This document shows positions 55,516 through 64,000 of a stretch of DNA of 64,000 nucleotides, piece by piece. The notes beneath the pieces were generated by a model. It made no database searches. It saw only the letters and a list, made by a program, of their open reading frames with translations, and had not been told where the DNA came from. The position numbers were made by a program, and so were the translations under genes. Position 1 is the stretch's first letter; every line of letters begins with the position of its first letter. The stretch comes from Nocardia exalbida NBRC 100660. GTDB taxonomy: Bacteria; Actinomycetota; Actinomycetes; Mycobacteriales; Mycobacteriaceae. Location: contig NZ_BAFZ01000100.1 of the NCBI RefSeq assembly GCF_000308575.1, forward strand, positions 1-64,000. The letters run 5' to 3'.

Positions 55516-56768
55516 AAGTCGTCTCGGGACAGCGGGCAGGACAGGCAGCGGGGTCCGCCGCGGCCGGAGCCCAACTCGGAGCCGGGGATGCGCAGCACCT
55601 CGATGCCCGCGTCCTCCAGCCTGGCGTTGGTCATCTCGTTGCGCTCGTAGGCGACCACCACGCCGGGAGCGAGGGCGAGGGTGTTGTTGCCGTCGTCCCA
55701 CTGCTCGCGTTCGGCGGTGACGCCGTCCAGCCCCGTGTCGATCACCCGCAGCTTGCCGATGCCCATGGCTTCGGCGGCCGCGGGCAGGAACGGGTCCGGG
55801 CCGCTGATCCCGACCCGGCCGCTGCCGGACCGTCCGCCGTAATCGTCCTCCTTGCGAATCGTGAAGGCGCACAGCGACTCCCGCACCGCCGGATACATCA
55901 CGACGGCGTCCGCGTCCACCATGGTGCACACCGTGTCCAGGTGCATGGTCGCGCGGGTCTGCACGATCGGCACCACGAGCACGGTGTGGGCGAGGTCGTC
56001 GTCGAACAAGCTGCGCGCCAACGCCTCCGCACCCGCGGGCGAGGTGCGCTCCCCGACGCCCACCGCGACCACTCCTTCCGAGAGCAGCAGCACGTCGCCC
56101 CCTTCGATCGGAGCGGTGTGCGATTCATAGGCGCGGCGCACCCCGAGAAACCGGGGATGGAAGGCGTAGATGAGGTCGGTCAGCGAGGTTTCCCTGCCGC
56201 GGGCGGGCAGCGCGAGCGAGGTGATCGCGACACGCGGACCGACCCAGAACGAGGAGTCCCTGGTGAACAGCAGATTGGGCAGCGGATCGATGACGAAGTC
56301 GCCGCCGTGGTGCATGCGGCGTACCAGCGAGGTGGCATCGGGCCCGAAGGGCAATTCGTCGAAGGTCATTCCCGCCACCAGGATCTCGGCCAGTTCCGTG
56401 GCGGGCACCCCGCGCAGGAAGGCGGCCAGCTCGTCGGCCAGCGTGTGCCCGAGCCTGCGCGCGTCGACCGCGGCGGCGATGCCCTGGATGCGGGCGGCGC
56501 CGCTGACCTCGATGGTTTCGGCGAGCAGGTCCGACAGCAGCAGCACCTCGGTGCCGCGGCCGCGCAGGACCTCGGCGAAAGCGTCGTGTTCCTGCTGCGC
56601 GCGCTCCACCCAGGGGATGCCGTCGAACAGCAGCTGATCGTTGTTGCGCGGAGTAAGCCTGCGCAGCTCGTTGCCCGGCCGGTGCAGCAGCACCGTACGC
56701 AGCGTGCCGACTTCGGACGTCACGGCCAGGCGCGCACCCTCCCGCGCGGATACAGCATCTGCTCCCAT
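55512..56768 (-). CDS. arcA: arginine deiminase
   Basis: A 418-aa guanidine-group hydrolase converting arginine to citrulline and ammonia. Motifs: VLLHRPGNELRRLTPRN, DPLPNLLFTRDSSFWVG, EGGDVLLLSEGVV (catalytic Glu), MHLDTVCTMVD and the nucleophile Cys in GPRCLSCPLSRDDL at the end. No ornithine carbamoyltransferase or carbamate kinase follows, so the full ADI operon is absent. Same place as Rv1001. Confidence 0.96.
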   Translation of the reverse strand: MGADAVSAREGARLAVTSEVGTLRTVLLHRPGNELRRLTPRNNDQLLFDGIPWVERAQQEHDAFAEVLRGRGTEVLLLSDLLAETIEVSGAARIQGIAAAVDARRLGHTLADELAAFLRGVPATELAEILVAGMTFDELPFGPDATSLVRRMHHGGDFVIDPLPNLLFTRDSSFWVGPRVAITSLALPARGRETSLTDLIYAFHPRFLGVRRAYESHTAPIEGGDVLLLSEGVVAVGVGERTSPAGAEALARSLFDDDLAHTVLVVPIVQTRATMHLDTVCTMVDADAVVMYPAVRESLCAFTIRKEDDYGGRSGSGRVGISGPDPFLPAAAEAMGIGKLRVIDTGLDGVTAEREQWDDGNNTLALAPGVVVAYERNEMTNARLEDAGIEVLRIPGSELGSGRGGPRCLSCPLSRDDL

Positions 56769-56865
56769 GATCAGACCGTAGTGCGCCGAGGCCCGGAGAG
56801 CACGGAATTCCCGGCTTCGGATGCCGATCGCCCGCGATCACCGAATCCGGTCCCGGCACCTCCGT

Positions 56866-56885
56866 ACCTCAAGTATTGTTGAGGT
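56866..56885. promoter_or_regulatory. SoxR box
   Basis: ACCTCAAGTATTGTTGAGGT fits the SoxR site CCTCAA-N6-TTGAGG exactly in both arms. It is 18 bp before the soxR ATG, indicating autoregulation; arcA diverges on the other side with its start 98 bp away. Confidence 0.85.
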
Positions 56886-56902
56886 GATTGGGAGGAGCGT
56901 GC

Positions 56903-57391
56903 ATGTCGACAGCAGCCGATTGGCGGGCGAAGGAGCTGACCCCCGGGCAGCTTTCCGAGCGTAGTGGAGTCGCGGTCTCCGCGTTGCACTTCTACGAACG
57001 CGAGGGGCTCATCACGAGTAGACGTACCAGCGGCAATCAGCGCAGATATGCCCGCGAGACCTTGCGTCGCGTGGCGTTCATCCGCATCTCCCAGCGCGTC
57101 GGCATACCGCTGAGCGAGATCCGGGCCGCCCTCGATCAGCTGCCCGAGGGCCGCACCCCCACCCGGCGCGACTGGGAGGCCCTTTCCACCGTCTGGCGTG
57201 CCGATCTCGACGACCGGATCACTCAGCTGATCCGCCTGCGCGACAGCCTCACCGGCTGCATCGGCTGCGGCTGCCTGTCGCTTGGCAGCTGCCGCCTGGT
57301 CAACGAGCACGACCGGCTCGGCGCCGAGGGTCCGGGCGCCCGCGTGCTCGACGTCCAGCTCAACTGCCCGTCGAAGCCAGCAGCCTGCTGA
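56903..57391 (+). CDS. soxR: redox-sensitive transcriptional activator SoxR
   Basis: A 162-aa MerR-family sensor. The HTH is LTPGQLSERSGVAVSALHFYEREGLITSRRTSGNQRRYARETLRR. A dimer helix follows, then the [2Fe-2S] cluster motif C-x2-C-x-C-x5-C at Cys119, 122, 124 and 130 (CIGCGCLSLGSC). The oxidised cluster activates targets in response to redox-cycling compounds. ATG 56903 follows GGGAGGAG. Its 3' end overlaps that of the convergent SDR by 32 bp. Confidence 0.96.
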   Translation: MSTAADWRAKELTPGQLSERSGVAVSALHFYEREGLITSRRTSGNQRRYARETLRRVAFIRISQRVGIPLSEIRAALDQLPEGRTPTRRDWEALSTVWRADLDDRITQLIRLRDSLTGCIGCGCLSLGSCRLVNEHDRLGAEGPGARVLDVQLNCPSKPAAC

Positions 57392-58199
57392 AACGCGCAC
57401 TGGTGCGTCGCATCACGAACTCGTAGGGGAACGCGAACTTGCGTGCCCACCAATATCCGAAGCGGATGTCGAACGAGCTGTAGACCAGGAACCGGTTGCG
57501 TTCGATCCCGCGCAGGATCGCCGCGGCCACCCGTTCCGGCGGCACCGCGTGCTCGGCGAAAGCGGCGGTGAGCCGCTTGATCTTCGGGTCCTCTTTGTTC
57601 ACCCCGGCCAGCTCGACGCTTTGCACCAGCGGCGTGTTCACCGCGCCCGGCGCCACCAAGTGCACCGTGATGCCGTGTTGCGCCAGATCGAAACGCAGCA
57701 CCTCCGACACGCCGCGAATGCCGTATTTGCCCGCGCTGTAGGCCGCGTGCCATGGCAGCGCGAGCAGCCCCGCCGCCGAGGACACGTTGACCAGCGCACC
57801 GCCCTTGCCCGCGCGCACCATGGGCGGCACGAAGGTCTCGATGACGTGGATCGGGCCCATCAGGTTGACCTCCACCATGCGCCGCCAGTGCTTGTGCTCC
57901 AGGTTCTCCACGGTCCCCCACACCGAGGTGCCCGCGATGTTCATGACGACGTCCAGACTGCAGAGTTCGGCGTGCACCCGGTCGGCGAAGACGCGCACCG
58001 CGTCGTAGTCGGTGATGTCCAGCGCTTCGGCCAGGGCGACGCGACCGCCCGCGGCGCGGATGTCGGTCACCGTGGCGTCCAGGCCCTCGGCATTGATGTC
58101 GGTGAGCACCAGCTCGGCGCCGTCCGCGGCGGTGGCCAGCGCGGTGGCCCGGCCGATACCGCTCGCCGCGCCCGTGACCAGAACCTTCGCATCGCGCAC
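57360..58199 (-). CDS. short-chain dehydrogenase/reductase
   Basis: A 279-aa SDR: VLVTGAASGIGRATALATAADGAELVLTDIN (Asp after beta-2 suggests NAD), NIAGTSVWG, VNVSSAAGLLALPWHAAYSAGKYGIRG with Ser, Tyr and Lys, then HLVAPGAVNTPLV. The C-terminal part FVMRRTSARFSRLLAS is basic. GTG start at 58199. It is convergent with soxR and overlaps it by 32 bp. Substrate unknown; the LWYS-type family is close to many Nocardia and Mycobacterium steroid or lipid SDRs. Confidence 0.88.
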   Translation of the reverse strand: MRDAKVLVTGAASGIGRATALATAADGAELVLTDINAEGLDATVTDIRAAGGRVALAEALDITDYDAVRVFADRVHAELCSLDVVMNIAGTSVWGTVENLEHKHWRRMVEVNLMGPIHVIETFVPPMVRAGKGGALVNVSSAAGLLALPWHAAYSAGKYGIRGVSEVLRFDLAQHGITVHLVAPGAVNTPLVQSVELAGVNKEDPKIKRLTAAFAEHAVPPERVAAAILRGIERNRFLVYSSFDIRFGYWWARKFAFPYEFVMRRTSARFSRLLASTGS

Positions 58200-58313
58200 C
58201 GTCGTTCGCCCCGCTCGCCCACGACCTCTACCCAGCACCGCGCATCCCATCTCGAATCGCCGAATCGGTTCTCCGCAGGGTAGTCCAGTGGGCCGTCGCC
58301 GACCGGGACGCCG

Positions 58314-59441
58314 CTATCGCCCCAGGACCGCGAGCATGCCCGCGACGGCTCGCGGCCAAGTGAACTGCTCGGCGCGGCTGCGGGCGGCCCGGCGGCGACC
58401 GGCCTGCGGCATGGCCAGCACGTCGCTGACCGCCGCCGCGAACGCGGAGGGATGGTCGGCGGCCACCGCGCCGCAGTCGGCGGTCACGATGTCGGCCAAG
58501 GCGGAGGATCGGCTGGCCACCACGGGTGTGCCCGCGGCGAGCGCTTCCAGCGCCGCGAGGCCGAAGGTCTCGTGCGGGCCCGGCGCCAGCGAGACGTCCG
58601 CGGTGGCGAGCAGCTTGGCGACCATCGCGCGCTCGGAGATGAAGCCGGTGAAGTGCACGGCGGGCACCCCGCCCGGCAGCGGGGCCAGCGCGCGGGCCCG
58701 CCGTTGCAGCGCGTCCCGGCGCGGACCGTCCCCGGCGACGACCAACCGCGCCTCGACACCCACCTCCCGCAGCGCGCCGATCGCCTCGATGCTGCGATCC
58801 ACCCGTTTCTCGACCGACAACCGGCCGCAGTGCACCAGCAGCGGACGACCCGGCACGCCGAGGTCGGCGCGCAGCCTGCGATCGCGCCGGTGCGGGCTGA
58901 ACAGCTCGAGGTCCACCCCGAGCGGGACCAGCTCCACGTTCGCCGCGCCGATGCGCAGGAACTCCTCGCGGGCGAACTCGGTGGTGCACACGACCATGTC
59001 GTAGTCGGTGGCGGTCTGCCGGTTGGCCCCGTCGGCGCAGCGCCGCGCCAGCGGACCGGGCAGCACCTGACCGAGCAGCCGGTCGAGCCGCTCGTGCGAG
59101 ATCATCACGCCGGTCACGTCGCGCCGTCGCGCCCAGCGGCCGAAGCCGCGCAGTGTCAGCCGGTCGGACACCTCGAGCACGTCGGGCCGCAATCCGTCCA
59201 GGACATCGGCCACCCGGCGTGGATCAGCCGCACGGTAGCCACCGGTCCACGGAATGGCCAACGCGGGCAGCGTGATCCGCGCGACCCCGGTGGGCAGGAT
59301 CTCCTCCGACCGGCGCGGACCCGGCACGATCAGTACCACGTCGTGTCCGGCGGCGACGTATCCCTCTCCCAGGTGGTGCAGCGCGGTGCGCAGCCCACCC
59401 GAACGCGGGCCGTAGAAGTTCGCAAGCTGAACTATGCGCAC
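58314..59441 (-). CDS. glycosyltransferase family 4 (GT-B fold)
   Basis: A 375-aa GT4 enzyme. MRIVQLANFYGPRSGGLRTALHHLGEGYVAAGH opens the N-terminal Rossmann domain. The nucleotide-sugar site is in GRLSVEKRVDRSIEAI and the E-x7-E motif is HETFGLAALEALAAG. No signal peptide, but basic patches for membrane contact. The pattern recalls mannosyltransferases of phosphatidylinositol mannoside or mannan synthesis; donor and acceptor are not proven. GTG start. Confidence 0.87.
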   Translation of the reverse strand: MRIVQLANFYGPRSGGLRTALHHLGEGYVAAGHDVVLIVPGPRRSEEILPTGVARITLPALAIPWTGGYRAADPRRVADVLDGLRPDVLEVSDRLTLRGFGRWARRRDVTGVMISHERLDRLLGQVLPGPLARRCADGANRQTATDYDMVVCTTEFAREEFLRIGAANVELVPLGVDLELFSPHRRDRRLRADLGVPGRPLLVHCGRLSVEKRVDRSIEAIGALREVGVEARLVVAGDGPRRDALQRRARALAPLPGGVPAVHFTGFISERAMVAKLLATADVSLAPGPHETFGLAALEALAAGTPVVASRSSALADIVTADCGAVAADHPSAFAAAVSDVLAMPQAGRRRAARSRAEQFTWPRAVAGMLAVLGR

Positions 59442-59534
59442 GCGGCCGATCGTGCAGCGCATCGGGGCACCCGTGCCCAACGGTGCGTGAACGGCCGTGG
59501 AAGACCCGGATAACCGGCGGCTGCGGCCGTGATC

Positions 59535-61403
59535 TCAGTGCGCGGGCAACCCGCGCCCGGCCCGGGGCAGATCCAGATCGAGCGGGATGCGGCCCGCGGT
59601 GAGGTGCGTTTCGACCTGCTCGGCGGGCATCGGCTTGGCGATCAGGAAGCCCTGCGCGCGGTAGCAGCCGAGGCCGACCAGGGTGCGCGCGGCGACCGCC
59701 GTCTCGACGCCCTCGCCGACGACGCCGAGCCCGAACGAGCCGGCCAGGCCGATGATGGATTTCACGATGGCCAGATCGTCGGTGCTGGCGCCGAGCCGCT
59801 GCACGAACCCCCGATCGATCTTCACCGCGTCCACCGGCAGCGCCTTCAGATGCGACAGCGAGCTGTATCCGGTGCCGAAGTCGTCGATGGCGATCTGCAC
59901 ACCCATCCGCTTCAGTCCGCGCAGCGTGACCTGGGTCCGGGCCAGGTCCTGCACCACGACGTGCTCGGTGATCTCCAGGCACACCGAGCTGCCATCGATG
60001 CCGAACAGGCGGAGGATGTCCTCGATGCGTTCGACGAAGTCGAGGCTGACCAGTTGCACCGGCGACACGTTGATCCGCATCACCACGTTGCCCGCCAAGC
60101 CCCGCCTGCGCCATTCGGCGAACTGCGCGCACGCCGAACGGATCACCCAGCGCCCCAGCTCCCCGGCCAGGTTGGTGGCCTCCGCGACGGTGACGAACGC
60201 GGCGGGCGGCAGCAGCCCCCTGGTCGGATGCAGCCAGCGGACCAGCGCCTCCAATGCCACGATGCGGCCCGTGCGCAGATCCACCTCGGGCTGATAGTGC
60301 AGCAGCAGCGAGCCGTCCGACACCGCGCCGCGCAGGTTGAGCTCCACGTCGTCCTGGAGTTCGAATTGCGCGCGCATGGTGTCGGTGAACACCGCGACGC
60401 CGTTGCCGCCGCCCGATTTCGCCGACAACAAGGCGTGATCGGCGCGGCGCAGCACGTCGGCGACGGTGGTCTCACCGGGGAAGCCGAGCGCTACGCCGAC
60501 GCTCGCGCCCCGGCTGACCGACTCGCCGCCGACGGTGACGCGCCGGGCGATCAACTGCTGGATGCGGTTGGCCTCGTATTCGGCGGCCACCGCGTCCATG
60601 GGCTTGGCGGGCACGATGACGAATTCGTCGCCACCCAGCCGGGCGATCATGTCGTTCGGGTCCAGGTTCTCGCGCAACCGCGTCGACAACGTGCGGATGA
60701 AGTTGTCCCCGGCCGTGTGACCGAGGAAATCGTTGAGGGCTTTCAAGCGGTCCAGGTCGAGGAAGAAGGCGGCCACCGGGCCGGGACTGCCGGAGCGTAA
60801 TCGCTCCTCCATGTGCTCGAGCAGCGCACGCCGATTCGCCAGGCCGGTCAGGTCGTCGTGCAGCGCGATATATCGGAGACGTTCCTCCGCGACCACCCGC
60901 GCCTGTAGCTGCGCGAACAGCGCCGCGATGGCTTTCAGCACGTTGAGTTCGCGAGTGCTCCACTCGCGATCGCCGGACTTGACGAAGCCGAGCACGCCGG
61001 TCGGCTCGCCCCGCGACAGCAGCGGCACGGCGGCCGAGGTCACCCCCACGATGCCGGACCCGCGGCGGACGGTCTCCTGGTAATCGGCGAACTCCGGGGT
61101 CGGGCGCGCGACCATCGGCTCGGTCGCGTTCTCCAGCGCACGGAACACGGGATCGGCCCCGTCGAAGTAGATCACGCCGAGCGGGTCGGGATCGGGGACG
61201 TTCTGCCGGTGCGGCCACTCCGCGACGAGCACGGTTGCCCGGCGTTCGCGGTCGGTGTGCCGCACGTAGCTGAAATCCACGTCGAAGTACTCGACCAGTT
61301 GGGCGAGCACGCGTTCGGTGGCGGCGACCATGGTCGTGGCGTCCACACCCATGAGCTCAGAGGCGACCTGGGTCACCAACGAGTCGAGTGTCCGCCGTGG
61401 CAC
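59535..61403 (-). CDS. GAF-GGDEF-EAL cyclic-di-GMP enzyme
   Basis: A 622-aa cytoplasmic protein. GAF-like sensory domain about residues 25-170. GGDEF domain with intact GGDEF at 257-261. EAL domain with EALVRW at 385-390, DDFGTGYSSL, KIDRGFV and the later GEGVE motif. Both catalytic centres look active, so it could make and break c-di-GMP. The usual I-site RxxD before GGDEF is replaced (DPND), so product inhibition there is unlikely. Beside the next gene it matches M. tuberculosis Rv1354c-Rv1355c. Confidence 0.93.
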   Translation of the reverse strand: MPRRTLDSLVTQVASELMGVDATTMVAATERVLAQLVEYFDVDFSYVRHTDRERRATVLVAEWPHRQNVPDPDPLGVIYFDGADPVFRALENATEPMVARPTPEFADYQETVRRGSGIVGVTSAAVPLLSRGEPTGVLGFVKSGDREWSTRELNVLKAIAALFAQLQARVVAEERLRYIALHDDLTGLANRRALLEHMEERLRSGSPGPVAAFFLDLDRLKALNDFLGHTAGDNFIRTLSTRLRENLDPNDMIARLGGDEFVIVPAKPMDAVAAEYEANRIQQLIARRVTVGGESVSRGASVGVALGFPGETTVADVLRRADHALLSAKSGGGNGVAVFTDTMRAQFELQDDVELNLRGAVSDGSLLLHYQPEVDLRTGRIVALEALVRWLHPTRGLLPPAAFVTVAEATNLAGELGRWVIRSACAQFAEWRRRGLAGNVVMRINVSPVQLVSLDFVERIEDILRLFGIDGSSVCLEITEHVVVQDLARTQVTLRGLKRMGVQIAIDDFGTGYSSLSHLKALPVDAVKIDRGFVQRLGASTDDLAIVKSIIGLAGSFGLGVVGEGVETAVAARTLVGLGCYRAQGFLIAKPMPAEQVETHLTAGRIPLDLDLPRAGRGLPAH

Positions 61404-61419
61404 ATTGTCTCCGATCGCG

Positions 61420-63558
61420 CTAACTACTGGTGTCCACGCCGAGCACCGGACGCCGCCTGCTGCGTACGGTGGCGGCGGAGGCGTAGCTCAGGCGAAGCAC
61501 CAACGCCATGGTCTCATGCTCAGGCACTTCCAGCAGGTCCAGGAAACGGCCCTGAAGTGACGCTAGTGTATCCGCGAAGTCGGGGGAAATCGCAGCAAGT
61601 TCGCCATGGCGTCGGGCGTAGAGGTATACGGGGGAAATCGGTTGCACACCCAATCCGAGGCGCTCGGCCTGCACCCAAACCCGCGCGACCGCCGCTCCGG
61701 CCGCGGCGTAGTCGGTCAATCGCGGGTCGATCCCGTCGAATGTCACCGCCAGAATGGCGGAGCTGGAGCGCACCCGGTCACCGGTGTATTTGCCCAGCGC
61801 CGAACCGCCCGCCCAGGACCGCACCTGCGCCATGACGTCGGCACGTGTGGTGATCTCGAATGCCGCCCACTCGTCGTCGGTCAGCTCCAGGCTGCGCGCG
61901 TCGATTCCGGTCTCCGGGTCGTCGTCGGAGGCCCAGCGGACCTCGGCGAGCATTTCCTCGTATAAGCGCGGCGTGAGATAGCGGATTCGATCGGAATCGC
62001 CCAGCAAACGTGCAGCTTCTTCGATGTCCTGCCGATCAACGACCGCGCGCACGTGCGCCCCGGCCGATTCGGCGACCGCTGTGAGCGTGTCGAGTACGCC
62101 GTCGGCAGGCGCGGCCCCGGTGCCGATCCTTCGGTTGGTCTCGCGGCGCAGCACAGCGGGATAGTCGGCGGCCAGCTCGGCACTGCGGTCGTCTCCCAGG
62201 CGCAGGCGGGCGAGGAGACGACCGGACCCCGGCGGGCCCTCGACGAACTCGTGCGGCCCGAGAATCCCGTGCGCGGCGGCGGCGACCCGCGCGTTGTACA
62301 CGGCCGCGCCGAGCGCGACGGCGCTGCCGCGATAGCCGATGTCCATCGCCGTGCTGTGCTGTGGCGCCAGTTCGATGGAGATCGCCCCTGCCTCGGCGCG
62401 CAGCGACCACGGCTGCATGTTTCCCCCGGACGGCGCCCGTTGGGCGCAGGCCAGGACGCTTTCGACGGGTCCGCCGACGGGCTCGGGCGGCGCTTCGGCC
62501 CACGCCGGCTCGTCGTTCGGCGGAGGGTCGGCCAGCTCGTCGAGATGCCGCTCCACATCGACCCGGACGCGACCGGAAGCCAGCTTCATTCCCAGTCCGA
62601 TGCGCCGTACCGCGGCGACCACGCTCGCGGCGCCGAGGGTGACGTCACCGGCCAGCTGCGGCCAGCTGGTCACCGTCTCGCCGACTTCGACCAGGCTCGC
62701 ACCCAGCCTCGGCGACAGGCCGGCGGCGCCGAGCAGCTTCACCACGAACGGCGCCTTCTCGCGCGAGGTCAGCCCGCGCAGATCCTGCGCGCGAATCTCG
62801 CCGAGCAATCCGTGAAACGCCGGGCGCCCCGGTTCGAGATCGAAACGCTCGACGTCCAGCAAACCGCGGTCGCTGGTTTCCATCAGCACCGGAATGCGCT
62901 GCCGAGCCGCCGCCTCGCGAATCACCAGTTTCATATCGAGGGAATCGCATTCCTCGACCACGATCGCGAGGCCGTCCAAGAATTCATCCGCCGAATTCTC
63001 GTCTACACCGGTAGCGAAGATCTCCACCGGTAGATAGGGGTCCAACTCGGCGATGCGGCGGGCGGTCACCACCGCTTTGTTGACGCCGACGTCGAACAGC
63101 GTTCCCGCCACCCGGTTGAGATTCGACAATTCGATTTCGTCCAGATCGGCCAAGCGCAGCCCGCCGCAAACGCCCTCGAGGGCGAGCAGTTGCGCGATCG
63201 CGTTTCCCGCGCTTTGTCCGATTATCCCGATGGCGCCTTCGGCCAGACGCTCCTGTTCGGCTCTGGTCAATTTGTTTCGATTGCGATCCAGCCGAATCGA
63301 CCGGAAAGTACCCGGCCCCGGCAATCCGACCACCGCGGCGCGCCACGGATAGTAGATCCAGCGATCCGCTTCGGGCCCCTCCGGGATATCCGGCGCGGCG
63401 ACCATCTTGCGGCGCTCGGCGCGCAACGACATACGCAGGTCGCGGAACTCGACGTGCGGGTCGTCGCGCAGGCCCGCGAGGGTCCGCGCGTCCGCCGGAT
63501 CGGCCGGGTCGAGGATCAGCGGCCGGTATTCCGCCACTCGGTTCGGGTCATCGCCCAT
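61420..63558 (-). CDS. Rv1355c-type fusion: ThiF/E1-like domain with nitroreductase-like domain
   Basis: A 712-aa protein. The N-terminal 90-350 region is an E1/ThiF/MoeB-like adenylating domain: IGIIGQSAGNAIAQLLALEGV, LADLDEIELSNLNRVAGTLFDVGVNKAVVTARRIAELDPYLPV. The C-terminal half, about 395-700, is nitroreductase-like, starting VLACAQRAPSGGNMQPWSLR, with RRETNRRIGTG later. No zinc Cys pairs were seen in the E1 part. In M. tuberculosis it was named moeY, but function is unproven. It follows its neighbour by 9 bp to the DGC gene, implying co-expression. Confidence 0.9.
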   Translation of the reverse strand: MGDDPNRVAEYRPLILDPADPADARTLAGLRDDPHVEFRDLRMSLRAERRKMVAAPDIPEGPEADRWIYYPWRAAVVGLPGPGTFRSIRLDRNRNKLTRAEQERLAEGAIGIIGQSAGNAIAQLLALEGVCGGLRLADLDEIELSNLNRVAGTLFDVGVNKAVVTARRIAELDPYLPVEIFATGVDENSADEFLDGLAIVVEECDSLDMKLVIREAAARQRIPVLMETSDRGLLDVERFDLEPGRPAFHGLLGEIRAQDLRGLTSREKAPFVVKLLGAAGLSPRLGASLVEVGETVTSWPQLAGDVTLGAASVVAAVRRIGLGMKLASGRVRVDVERHLDELADPPPNDEPAWAEAPPEPVGGPVESVLACAQRAPSGGNMQPWSLRAEAGAISIELAPQHSTAMDIGYRGSAVALGAAVYNARVAAAAHGILGPHEFVEGPPGSGRLLARLRLGDDRSAELAADYPAVLRRETNRRIGTGAAPADGVLDTLTAVAESAGAHVRAVVDRQDIEEAARLLGDSDRIRYLTPRLYEEMLAEVRWASDDDPETGIDARSLELTDDEWAAFEITTRADVMAQVRSWAGGSALGKYTGDRVRSSSAILAVTFDGIDPRLTDYAAAGAAVARVWVQAERLGLGVQPISPVYLYARRHGELAAISPDFADTLASLQGRFLDLLEVPEHETMALVLRLSYASAATVRSRRRPVLGVDTSS

Positions 63559-64000
63559 GGCCGCGCCGGCCCTCCGTCGCCCGGCCGGCCCCGCACCGCA
63601 TGTCGAGCGGACGCGCGGTGGGCAAGCCGAGCGCGTCCTGCTCGGCTCGCGTCGCGGCCCGCTGGGATTCCTCGGCGAACGCGCCATAGCTTCGCGTGTC
63701 CCACCACAGCGGAACGGTTCGGTAGCGCTCGTCCGGATACGGCACCGCCGGGATGCGCTCGGCCGCGACCGCACCGCACGCCTCGTGCCGGGACACGGTG
63801 AAGGAGGCCACCGTCGCGAAGCCGTACCGCGCCCCGAGCAGGCGCGCGCCGTGCAGCACGGTGCGCGAGATCGCGGCACCGAGTTCGGCCCGGTGGGCCG
63901 CGTCGCGGGCGACCCATGCCCCTTTGGCCTCGACCACGCCGTGCGGTATCCGCTCGGCGATCATCCGGCGCAAGTCCTCCGCGCCCGGATGACCGGCCCA
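63548..64000 (-). CDS. partial CDS, C-terminal part of unknown protein
   Basis: An open minus-strand frame enters at the right edge and ends at 63548, 11 bp inside the start of the ThiF-nitroreductase gene. 150 residues are visible, from WAGHPGAEDLRRMIAERIPHG through GARYGFATVASFTVSRHEACG to a basic tail. The visible part is mixed alpha/beta and may be an acyltransferase-like fold. It is not recognised; it probably forms an operon with the downstream gene. Confidence 0.6.
   Translation of the reverse strand, partial: WAGHPGAEDLRRMIAERIPHGVVEAKGAWVARDAAHRAELGAAISRTVLHGARLLGARYGFATVASFTVSRHEACGAVAAERIPAVPYPDERYRTVPLWWDTRSYGAFAEESQRAATRAEQDALGLPTARPLDMRCGAGRATEGRRGHGR

Overview
The window reads as chromosomal DNA of a high-GC mycolic-acid actinomycete, most likely a Nocardia. 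The coding bias is strongly GC-rich. GTG and TTG starts are common, several genes look leaderless (a TANNNT box 6-9 nt before the start codon), and the gene order matches, from memory, the M. tuberculosis Rv1001-Rv1021 neighbourhood (arcA, pmt, rsmI, metG, tatD, rpfB, ksgA, ispE, a Pks16-type ligase, pth, rplY, prs, glmU, tRNA-Gln, Rv1019-type TetR, mfd, mazG). The genus is an inference; no database was searched.

Left part (1-11.9 kb): accessory region. It holds the start of a gene running off the left edge, a flavodoxin behind a probable IdeR iron box, a PPOX-fold protein, a TerD protein, and then the most unusual locus: a GNAT acyltransferase, a 2132-aa single-module highly reducing polyketide synthase (KS-AT-DH-psiKR-ER-KR-ACP) and an alpha-oxoamine synthase whose start overlaps the PKS stop by 4 bp. 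The operon is preceded by two copies of a CTAC-N6-GTAG operator and closed by a strong hairpin. Its likely product is a long-chain alpha-amino ketone (sphingoid-like), possibly N-acylated. A decayed fragment duplicated from mazG lies at the junction with the conserved block.

Middle (12-34 kb): mfd-mazG with two TetR regulators, one resembling gamma-butyrolactone receptors; tRNA-Gln; glmU-prs; a complete ergothioneine cluster egtA-B-C-D with divergent egtE, in which a 35-codon ORF exactly bridges egtA and egtB; a TetR/PlsC divergent pair sharing clear palindromic operators; a Pks16-type acyl-AMP ligase; and pth-rplY, where pth lacks any ATG, GTG or TTG start before its catalytic residues.

Right (34-64 kb): prfC; an NTF2-like protein; a trio of two Abi-alpha-like (DUF4393) paralogues around a DUF445 membrane protein; a TetR/SDR pair; ispE; an LLM oxidoreductase with palindromic operators; an ABC-F ATPase; a copper chaperone behind CsoR-like operators; ksgA, rpfB, tatD and metG; further regulators; rsmI and pmt; arcA coupled to a GntR repressor; soxR with its own SoxR box; a GT4 glycosyltransferase; a GAF-GGDEF-EAL protein; and an Rv1355c-type ThiF-nitroreductase fusion. 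The last gene runs off the right edge. No insertion sequence, prophage, CRISPR array or rRNA was seen.
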